Assembly (NCBI RefSeq): GCF_000156195.1
Contig: NZ_GG688339.1
Span: 419 to 40,669 of the forward strand
DNA: 40,251 bases
Direction of reading: 5' to 3'
DNA from: Bacteroides finegoldii DSM 17565
GTDB taxonomy: Bacteria > Bacteroidota > Bacteroidia > Bacteroidales > Bacteroidaceae
Both the position numbers and the translations under genes were made by a program. Below are positions 34,064 through 40,251 of this stretch, one piece after another. Numbering within the stretch: position 1 is the first letter of the stretch; every line of letters begins with the position of its first letter. Below the pieces are notes generated by a model that searched no databases, was not told where the DNA came from, and worked only from the letters and a program-made list of their open reading frames with translations.

Positions 34064-34924
34064 ATGAGAATTTTAGTAACGGGTGCCAACGGTCAGCTTG
34101 GCAATGAGATGCAGGTACTTGCGAAAGAGAACCCGCAACATTTGTATTATTTTACGGATGTTCAGGAACTTGATATATGTGATAAAGAAGCCGTTTGGTC
34201 ATATATTTCTGAAAAACAGATTGATGTGATTGTAAATTGTGCAGCTTATACGGCAGTAGACAAGGCGGAAGATAACCGGGAATTGGCTCATAAACTTAAT
34301 AGTGTAGCTCCGGGCATTCTGGCACGTGCCGCGCAAGCCAATAATGCTGCTATGATTCAAGTGTCTACGGACTATGTCTTTGATGGGACTGCTCATACTC
34401 CTTATGCGGAAGAATGCAAGCCTTGTCCGGACTCAATTTACGGTTCTACCAAGCTGGAAGGTGAACAGGAAGTGATGGACCATTGTGAGAAAGCGGTAGT
34501 TATCCGTACCGCATGGCTTTATTCCATTTATGGAAATAATTTCGTGAAAACGATGATTCGTCTCGGAAAGGAACGGGATGGTTTGGGAGTTGTTTTTGAC
34601 CAGATAGGAACTCCTACTTATGCCAATGATCTGGCGCGGGCTATTTACACAATTATCAATAAGGGGATAGTTCGTGGTATTTATCATTTCAGCAATGAAG
34701 GCGTATGTTCCTGGTATGACTTTACGGTAGCTATTCATCGTTTGGCGGGAATAACTTCTTGTAAAGTGAAACCTTTGCACACTGCGGAATATCCGGCAAA
34801 GGCAAACCGTCCCGCTTATTCCGTATTGGACAAGACAAAGATAAAAACAACGTTTGGCATCGAGATTCCTCATTGGGAAGAGAGTCTTGAACGATGCATT
34901 GGTAAAATGAAGAATGATGAATAA
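34064..34924 (+). CDS. rfbD: dTDP-4-dehydrorhamnose reductase
   Basis: The 286-residue enzyme reduces dTDP-4-dehydro-L-rhamnose with NAD(P)H, the last step of dTDP-rhamnose synthesis for surface polysaccharides. It is a short-chain dehydrogenase-like protein with GANGQLG at 7-13, VNCAAYTAVDKAE, STDYVFDG and the catalytic YGSTK (Tyr and Lys four residues apart). Length is normal. The rest of the rhamnose pathway (rfbA, rfbB, rfbC) is not in the window. It starts immediately after the DUF4924 stop and prfC follows after 2 bp. Confidence 0.93.
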   Translation: MRILVTGANGQLGNEMQVLAKENPQHLYYFTDVQELDICDKEAVWSYISEKQIDVIVNCAAYTAVDKAEDNRELAHKLNSVAPGILARAAQANNAAMIQVSTDYVFDGTAHTPYAEECKPCPDSIYGSTKLEGEQEVMDHCEKAVVIRTAWLYSIYGNNFVKTMIRLGKERDGLGVVFDQIGTPTYANDLARAIYTIINKGIVRGIYHFSNEGVCSWYDFTVAIHRLAGITSCKVKPLHTAEYPAKANRPAYSVLDKTKIKTTFGIEIPHWEESLERCIGKMKNDE

Positions 34925-34926
34925 AT

Positions 34927-36501
34927 ATGGCAGATAATACAGAAATTTTGAGACGGCGAACGTTCGCCATTATTGCGCATCCGGATGCGGGTAAGACATC
35001 TTTGACGGAGAAATTATTGCTTTTTGGAGGACAGATTCAGGTAGCGGGTGCGGTAAAGAGTAATAAGATTAAGAAAACGGCTACGTCCGACTGGATGGAG
35101 ATTGAGAAGCAACGTGGTATTTCGGTGACGACTTCCGTGATGGAGTTTGATTATCGGGACTACAAGATTAATATCCTCGATACTCCCGGACACCAGGATT
35201 TTGCCGAAGATACATACCGTACGTTGACTGCAGTGGATAGTGTGATTATTGTAGTGGACGGTGCAAAAGGTGTGGAAACACAGACGCGCAAGTTGATGGA
35301 AGTTTGCCGTATGCGAAAGACTCCGGTAATTATTTTTGTTAATAAGATGGACCGTGAGGGAAAAGACCCGTTCGATTTGCTGGATGAATTGGAAGAGGAG
35401 TTGATGATTCAGGTTCGTCCCTTGTCATGGCCGATTGAACAGGGACCTCGTTTTAAGGGGGTATATAATATTTATGAACAGAAACTGGATTTGTATCAGC
35501 CGTCTAAACAGATGGTGACGGAAAAGGTTGCCGTTGATATTCATACGGAAGAGTTGGATAAGCAGATTGGCAAAACGCTGGCGGATAAGCTGCGTGGTGA
35601 TCTGGAACTGATTGAAGGGGTTTATCCGGAGTTTGATGTTGAATCTTATTTAGCGGGTGACTGTGCACCGGTATTCTTTGGATCGGCTTTGAATAACTTC
35701 GGTGTTCAGGAGTTGCTGAACTGTTTCGTGGAAATAGCTCCGAGTCCTCGTCCTGTGCAGGCTGAAGAAAGAGAAGTGAAACCGGAAGAACCTAAATTCA
35801 CCGGATTTATCTTTAAGATTACCGCTAATATCGACCCGAATCACCGTTCTTGTGTTGCATTTTGTAAGATCTGTTCCGGAAAATTTGTACGAAATGCCCC
35901 TTATCAGCATGTACGTCATGGAAAAACAATGCGTTTTTCATCGCCTACCCAGTTTATGGCACAGCGTAAGACAACGATTGACGAGGCATACGCCGGAGAT
36001 ATTATCGGTTTGCCGGATAATGGTACTTTCAAGATTGGCGATACGCTGACGGAAGGTGAAATGCTTCACTTCCGCGGCTTGCCGAGTTTCTCGCCGGAAA
36101 TGTTCAAGTATATTGAGAATGCCGATCCGATGAAGCAGAAGCAACTGGCTAAAGGAATTGATCAGTTGATGGACGAAGGTGTGGCTCAGTTGTTTGTCAA
36201 TCAATTCAACGGTCGTAAAATTATCGGTACGGTGGGGCAGTTGCAGTTTGAGGTTATCCAATATCGTCTGTTGAATGAGTACAACGCGTCTTGCCGATGG
36301 GAGCCGGTGAGTCTTTATAAGGCTTGTTGGGTAGAAAGTGATGACCCGGCAGAATTGGAAGCTTTCAAGAAACGTAAATATCAGTATATGGCAAAGGATA
36401 GGGAAGGACGTGATGTATTCCTGGCAGATTCCGGTTATGTACTTCAGATGGCTCAAATGGATTTCAAACATATTAAATTCCATTTTACAAGCGAATTTTA
36501 A
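34927..36501 (+). CDS. prfC: Peptide chain release factor 3
   Basis: The 524-residue GTPase removes class 1 release factors from the ribosome after termination. It has G1 AHPDAGKTS, the switch region EKQRGISVTTSV, G3 DTPGHQDFAEDTYR and G4 NKMDRE, then the beta-barrel and the C-terminal RF3 domain (TVGQLQFEVIQYRL). The sequence pattern separates it from elongation factor G. It is the last gene of its operon and is followed by an intrinsic terminator. Confidence 0.96.
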   Translation: MADNTEILRRRTFAIIAHPDAGKTSLTEKLLLFGGQIQVAGAVKSNKIKKTATSDWMEIEKQRGISVTTSVMEFDYRDYKINILDTPGHQDFAEDTYRTLTAVDSVIIVVDGAKGVETQTRKLMEVCRMRKTPVIIFVNKMDREGKDPFDLLDELEEELMIQVRPLSWPIEQGPRFKGVYNIYEQKLDLYQPSKQMVTEKVAVDIHTEELDKQIGKTLADKLRGDLELIEGVYPEFDVESYLAGDCAPVFFGSALNNFGVQELLNCFVEIAPSPRPVQAEEREVKPEEPKFTGFIFKITANIDPNHRSCVAFCKICSGKFVRNAPYQHVRHGKTMRFSSPTQFMAQRKTTIDEAYAGDIIGLPDNGTFKIGDTLTEGEMLHFRGLPSFSPEMFKYIENADPMKQKQLAKGIDQLMDEGVAQLFVNQFNGRKIIGTVGQLQFEVIQYRLLNEYNASCRWEPVSLYKACWVESDDPAELEAFKKRKYQYMAKDREGRDVFLADSGYVLQMAQMDFKHIKFHFTSEF

Positions 36502-36533
36502 AGTATATTCTATACTTTGGAAATTTTGGAGAG

Positions 36534-36567
36534 TGTGAAAGAACGTTCCTTTGAGCTTTCTTTCACA
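36534..36567 (+). terminator. Intrinsic terminator after prfC
   Basis: TGTGAAAGA (36534-36542) and TCTTTCACA (36559-36567) form a 9-bp stem with a 16-nt loop, followed by a T-rich stretch (TTTGTTTTAT). Confidence 0.8.
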
Positions 36568-36706
36568 TTTGTTTTATATGTCTGCGAGCAAGAAACTTTA
36601 TGGTTTTATACTTTATTATCCCTCCCTTAATTAATTTTATAATAAATATTTGGTATTTTCGAACGCTTTTTGAATAAACGACTGAAATAACTAATAATTT
36701 AATTAT

Positions 36707-36967
36707 ATGGAAAATATTGAAACAGCGATCCTGCTGATGGTAGTCGGAATGGCTACAGTATTTGTTATTCTGCTGATTGTGATTTATTTAGGTAAATTTT
36801 TAATTACTCTGGTCAACAAATATGCTCCTGAAGAAGTGCTTCCTGCGAAGAAGGAAACACAGAAAGGTCCTGCACCTATTCCGGGAAATATTCTGGCCGC
36901 TATCAGTGCTGCTGTGAATGTGGTGACATTAGGTAAGGGAAAAGTCACTAAAGTGGAAAAATTATAA
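36707..36967 (+). CDS. oadG: OadG-family gamma subunit of Na+-pumping decarboxylase
   Basis: The 86-residue protein has a single N-terminal membrane helix (about 8-33) and a hydrophilic tail with Pro-rich IPGNILAAISAAVN. It matches small OadG subunits that anchor and assemble the decarboxylase complex at the membrane. It is the first gene of the oad operon, 29 bp before oadA. The upstream leader is AT-rich and I see no full promoter. Confidence 0.88.
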   Translation: MENIETAILLMVVGMATVFVILLIVIYLGKFLITLVNKYAPEEVLPAKKETQKGPAPIPGNILAAISAAVNVVTLGKGKVTKVEKL

Positions 36968-36996
36968 ATCTATAAAAAGTTATATCATTGAAAGAC

Positions 36997-38829
36997 ATGA
37001 AAAGAGAAGTAAAGTTTAGTTTGGTTTTCCGAGATATGTGGCAATCTGCCGGAAAATATGTACCTCGTGTAGATCAACTCGTAAAGGTAGCTCCTGCTAT
37101 TGTTGATATGGGCTGTTTTGCCCGCGTAGAAACCAATGGCGGAGGTTTTGAACAGGTGAATTTATTGTTTGGTGAGAATCCGAATAAGGCTGTACGTGAA
37201 TGGACTAAGCCGTTCCACGAAGCCGGTATTCAAACTCATATGCTCGACCGTGCGCTGAACGGACTCCGTATGAGTCCTGTTCCGGCAGATGTCCGCAAAC
37301 TGTTCTATAAAGTAAAGAAAGCACAAGGCACAGATATTACCCGTACATTCTGCGGATTGAATGATGTCCGCAATATTGCCCCTTCCATTACGTATGCAAA
37401 GGAAGCTGGGATGATTTCGCAATGTTCGCTTTGTATCACTCATTCGCCTATTCATACTGTGGAGTACTACACCAATATGGCGTTGGAGCTTATCAAACTG
37501 GGAGCTGATGAAATCTGCATCAAAGATATGGCAGGTATTGGACGCCCTGTTTCTTTGGGTAAAATTGTAGCGAATATCAAGGCTGCTCATCCCGATATTC
37601 CTGTGCAATATCACAGTCATGCCGGTCCCGGATTTAATATGGCAAGTATTCTTGAAGTATGCGAGGCAGGATGTGATTATATCGACGTAGGCATGGAACC
37701 ATTGTCATGGGGTACAGGTCATGCTGATTTGCTGAGTGTACAGGCTATGTTGAAAGACGCCGGATATCAGGTTCCTGAAATCAATATGGAAGCTTATATG
37801 AAGGTGCGTGCATTAATTCAGGAATTTATGGACGATTTTCTCGGATTGTACATCAGCCCGAAAAACCGTCTGATGAACTCTTTATTGATTGCTCCCGGAT
37901 TGCCGGGCGGTATGATGGGGAGTTTGATGGCTGACCTTGAATCCAATCTTGAATCTATCAATAAATACAAGGCAAAACGTAATTTGCCGTTTATGACACA
38001 GGATCAGCTTCTTATTAAGTTGTTTGATGAAGTGGCTTACGTATGGCCTCGTGTCGGTTATCCTCCGTTGGTTACACCATTCAGTCAATATGTGAAGAAT
38101 CTGGCCATGATGAACGTGATGGCGATGGAGAAAGGCAAAGAGCGCTGGGGAATGATTGCCGACGATATTTGGGATATGATTTTGGGTAAAGCCGGACGTT
38201 TGCCGGGTAAACTCGCTTCTGAAATTATTGAAAAGGCGGAGCGTGAAGGCCGTAAATTCTTTGACGGGAATCCGCAGGATAACTATCCGGACAGTCTCGA
38301 TAAATACCGTAAGTTGATGAAGGAGAATAAATGGGACGTAGGGCAGGATGACGAAGAGCTCTTCGAATATGCCATGCATCCGGCTCAGTATGAGGCTTAC
38401 AAGAGTGGAAAAGCAAAAGAAGACTTCTTGGAAGATGTTGCTAAGCGTCGTGCAGAAAAAGATAAATCTCCGGAGGAAGATGCAAAACCGAAGACACTGA
38501 CTGTGCAAGTTGACGGACAGGCCTATCGTGTGACAGTGGCTTATGGTGATACCGAACTTCCTGTTGCATCAGCCGCTACCGCTGCTCCGGCTGGAGAGGG
38601 CAAGGAAGTGCTTTCACCGCTAGAAGGCAAATTTTTCTTGGTGAAGAATGCGCAGGAGACTGCTTTGCAAGTAGGCGACACGGTGAAAGAAGGTGATGTC
38701 ATTTGTTATGTGGAAGCCATGAAGACTTACAATGCCATTCGTGCAGAGTTTGGCGGTACGGTTACTGCCATTTGCGTTACTCCGGGAGATGCTGTTTCAG
38801 AAGATGATGTATTAATGAAGATAGGATAA
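36997..38829 (+). CDS. oadA: Oxaloacetate decarboxylase-type alpha subunit with biotin carrier domain
   Basis: The 610-residue protein has a TIM-barrel carboxyltransferase domain with RDMWQS (12-17), the carbamylated-lysine motif IKDMAG (Lys176) and metal-binding HSH (His206, His208). A linker follows, then a C-terminal biotinyl domain with EAMKT, whose Lys576 carries biotin. The carboxyl group is moved from oxaloacetate (or a related acid) to biotin and later released by OadB with Na+ export. The usual His of RDAHQS is Trp here. The ATG at 36997 is preferred over a TTG nine bases upstream. A role in the succinate/propionate branch of Bacteroides fermentation is plausible but unproven. Confidence 0.92.
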   Translation: MKREVKFSLVFRDMWQSAGKYVPRVDQLVKVAPAIVDMGCFARVETNGGGFEQVNLLFGENPNKAVREWTKPFHEAGIQTHMLDRALNGLRMSPVPADVRKLFYKVKKAQGTDITRTFCGLNDVRNIAPSITYAKEAGMISQCSLCITHSPIHTVEYYTNMALELIKLGADEICIKDMAGIGRPVSLGKIVANIKAAHPDIPVQYHSHAGPGFNMASILEVCEAGCDYIDVGMEPLSWGTGHADLLSVQAMLKDAGYQVPEINMEAYMKVRALIQEFMDDFLGLYISPKNRLMNSLLIAPGLPGGMMGSLMADLESNLESINKYKAKRNLPFMTQDQLLIKLFDEVAYVWPRVGYPPLVTPFSQYVKNLAMMNVMAMEKGKERWGMIADDIWDMILGKAGRLPGKLASEIIEKAEREGRKFFDGNPQDNYPDSLDKYRKLMKENKWDVGQDDEELFEYAMHPAQYEAYKSGKAKEDFLEDVAKRRAEKDKSPEEDAKPKTLTVQVDGQAYRVTVAYGDTELPVASAATAAPAGEGKEVLSPLEGKFFLVKNAQETALQVGDTVKEGDVICYVEAMKTYNAIRAEFGGTVTAICVTPGDAVSEDDVLMKIG

Positions 38830-40064
38830 TGAACGAGATATTTGAGAATTTATACGAGATGACTGCGTTCAGCAATATCATTGCCGAACCGCAGTTCCTG
38901 ATAATGTATGCCATCGCGTTTGTTCTGCTCTATCTCGGTATCAAGAAACAGTACGAACCGTTGCTGCTTGTTCCCATTGCTTTCGGGGTGTTGCTTGCCA
39001 ACTTTCCCGGTGGAGATATGGGAGTTATTCAGGCAGATGAGAATGGTATGGTGATGGTAAACGGAGTGTTGAAAAATATCTGGGAAATGCCGTTGCATGA
39101 CATTGCCCACGAATTGGGATTAATGAACTTCATTTACTATATGTTGATAAAAACCGGTTTCCTGCCTCCAATCATCTTTATGGGTGTCGGTGCGTTGACA
39201 GATTTTGGACCGATGTTACGTAATTTACGTCTTTCCATATTTGGTGCTGCTGCGCAGCTTGGTATCTTTACCGTGTTGCTGGTGGCTATTTTGATGGGAT
39301 TTACTCCAAAAGAAGCAGCTTCTTTGGGTATCATTGGTGGTGCGGACGGTCCGACAGCCATTTTTACAACCATTAAGTTGGCTCCGCATTTGCTGGGACC
39401 GATTGCTATTGCCGCTTATTCGTATATGGCGTTAGTTCCGGTGATTATTCCGCTGGTAGTGAAACTGCTTTGTTCAAAGAAAGAGTTAAGTATCAACATG
39501 AAAGAACAAGAAAAGAAGTATCCGTCAAAAACAGAAATCAAAAATTTGCGTGTATTGAAGATTATCTTCCCGATTGTAGTGACTACTGTTGTCGCTCTTT
39601 TCGTACCTAGCGCAGTACCTTTGATTGGTATGTTGATGTTCGGTAATCTGGTGAAAGAGATCGGAACAAATACTTTCCGTTTGTTTGATGCAGCTTCTAA
39701 CAGCATTATGAATGCTGCTACTATTTTCTTAGGATTGTCCGTTGGTGCTACTATGACGACAGAAGCTTTCTTGAACTGGACGACTATCGGTATCGTGATA
39801 GGCGGATTCTTGGCATTTGCCCTTTCTATTACAGGTGGTATTCTGTTTGTGAAATTGGTAAATCTCTTCTCCAAGAAGAAAATCAATCCGCTTATCGGTG
39901 CTACCGGATTAAGTGCTGTGCCTATGGCAAGCCGTGTTGCTAACGAGATTGCTTTGAAATATGACCCGAAAAATCATGTATTGCAGTATTGTATGGCAAG
40001 TAACATTTCCGGAGTAATTGGTTCTGCCGTAGCTGCCGGTGTTCTGATTTCTTTCCTTGCGTAA
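38829..40064 (+). CDS. oadB: Na+-transporting decarboxylase beta subunit
   Basis: The 411-residue inner-membrane protein has many helices. It carries OadB hallmarks: MGVGALTDFGPML with Asp125 in the Na+/H+ path, GGADGPTAIF with Asp173, and NAATIFLGLSVGATM. It decarboxylates carboxybiotin and exports Na+. The ATG shares one base with the oadA stop (TAATG), so the two are translationally coupled. The gene ends 9 bp before the right IS. The first hairpin of that IS is well placed to end the transcript. Confidence 0.95.
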   Translation: MNEIFENLYEMTAFSNIIAEPQFLIMYAIAFVLLYLGIKKQYEPLLLVPIAFGVLLANFPGGDMGVIQADENGMVMVNGVLKNIWEMPLHDIAHELGLMNFIYYMLIKTGFLPPIIFMGVGALTDFGPMLRNLRLSIFGAAAQLGIFTVLLVAILMGFTPKEAASLGIIGGADGPTAIFTTIKLAPHLLGPIAIAAYSYMALVPVIIPLVVKLLCSKKELSINMKEQEKKYPSKTEIKNLRVLKIIFPIVVTTVVALFVPSAVPLIGMLMFGNLVKEIGTNTFRLFDAASNSIMNAATIFLGLSVGATMTTEAFLNWTTIGIVIGGFLAFALSITGGILFVKLVNLFSKKKINPLIGATGLSAVPMASRVANEIALKYDPKNHVLQYCMASNISGVIGSAVAAGVLISFLA

Positions 40065-40101
40065 TTACGTAATTAGGGATATTCCTAAAATAATAAAATT
40101 T

Positions 40102-40138
40102 AAGGCAACTACTTCATTGCGAATTAGTTGCCTTTTTT
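40102..40138 (+). terminator. IS-internal intrinsic terminator downstream of oadB
   Basis: AAGGCAACTA (40102-40111) and TAGTTGCCTT (40125-40134) form a 10-bp stem followed by TTTTTT (40133-40138). It is identical to the one in the left copy. It would stop oad operon transcripts before the transposase. Confidence 0.75.
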
Positions 40139-40150
40139 GTATCTTTAAGC

Positions 40151-40193
40151 ATTCCCCCCAAAAAACGGTTTGACAGCCAAAACGGGGGGGAAT
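40151..40193 (+). other. G/C-tract hairpin in the transposase leader (right IS copy)
   Basis: ATTCCCCCC (40151-40159) pairs with a G7 tract followed by AAT (40184-40193), with GGTTT/CCAAA able to pair inside. It directly precedes the transposase start and may limit its translation. Confidence 0.55.
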
Positions 40194-40208
40194 CTAAAAT
40201 AAAAACAC

Positions 40209-40251
40209 ATGGTAAAGATACAAAAAATCTCAGAAATCGAACCTTGTTTAG
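40209..40251 (+). CDS. Transposase, first 14 codons before the window edge
   Basis: ATG at 40209 opens the frame MVKIQKISEIEPCL, identical to the left copy over the shared part. The rest of the gene is outside the window. Confidence 0.65.
   Translation, partial: MVKIQKISEIEPCL

Larger units (their letters stand above)
40074..40251 (+). mobile_element. Insertion sequence, right copy (partial, runs off the window)
   Basis: This stretch matches the left copy in reverse orientation from the TAGGGATATTCC end to the last base. Differences visible are one base in the hairpin loop (TTTGACAG against TTTGACGG) and the G tract (seven G against five G plus T). The element lies 9 bp after the oadB stop. 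Only its 5' part is in the window, so its far end and any target duplication are unseen. Confidence 0.85.

Overview
The window looks like chromosomal DNA of a gut Bacteroides, close to the B. thetaiotaomicron/ovatus group. The evidence is two hybrid two-component systems (sensor kinase, receiver and AraC regulator in one chain), repeated primary promoters of the TTTG-N19/20-TAnnTTTG type, an LruC-domain lipoprotein, a DUF4924 protein, a large single-chain PurL, and pyruvate:ferredoxin oxidoreductase with an oxaloacetate decarboxylase pump. The species assignment is inference. No rRNA, tRNA or CRISPR array was recognised. Most genes are ordinary core metabolism; the unusual material is in the intergenic DNA and at the two edges.

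Edges. Both ends are cut inside copies of the same insertion sequence, in opposite orientation and facing outward. The left copy occupies about 1-285 (minus strand) and the right copy 40074-40251 (plus strand). Each shows the start of a transposase gene preceded by two hairpins. The roughly 39.8 kb between them is therefore bounded by inverted IS copies.

286-8640. A strong minus-strand promoter drives a tiny terminator-ended transcript (about 304-366) that runs into the left IS. Then come a hybrid two-component system with a sugar-binding-protein-like sensor (646-3423), a convergent LruC-type lipoprotein, an O6-alkylguanine-DNA alkyltransferase-like gene, and a proVWX glycine betaine/proline ABC operon. 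The proVWX operon has its own promoter and a leader of about 255 nt that contains a palindrome.

8641-19054. On the minus strand lie pyruvate:ferredoxin oxidoreductase and, upstream of it, a DUF4143-type AAA ATPase. They are followed by a divergent ATP-grasp-like gene, a GHL10-type glycoside hydrolase, and a three-gene unit of CstA, a small two-helix membrane protein and an outer-membrane beta-barrel. The 481-bp gap after this unit holds a 22-bp-period array of palindromic repeats and two further inverted repeats.

19055-28893. uvrA and a second GHL10 paralogue are divergent. The paralogue overlaps tail-to-tail with a minus-strand operon: a second, very large hybrid two-component system followed by two half-size chromate-family transporters, coupled by a 4-bp overlap.

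28894-40251. purL (minus) is divergent from a compact operon of a LysE-type exporter, DUF4924, rfbD and prfC. A separate operon encodes the Na+-pumping decarboxylase (OadG, biotin-carrying OadA, OadB) and ends 9 bp before the right IS, whose first hairpin is placed to act as the operon terminator.

The strongest candidates for something undescribed are the palindromic 22-bp array at 18713-18865, the hybrid two-component/chromate-transporter operon, and the orphan promoter-leader-terminator cut off by the left IS.
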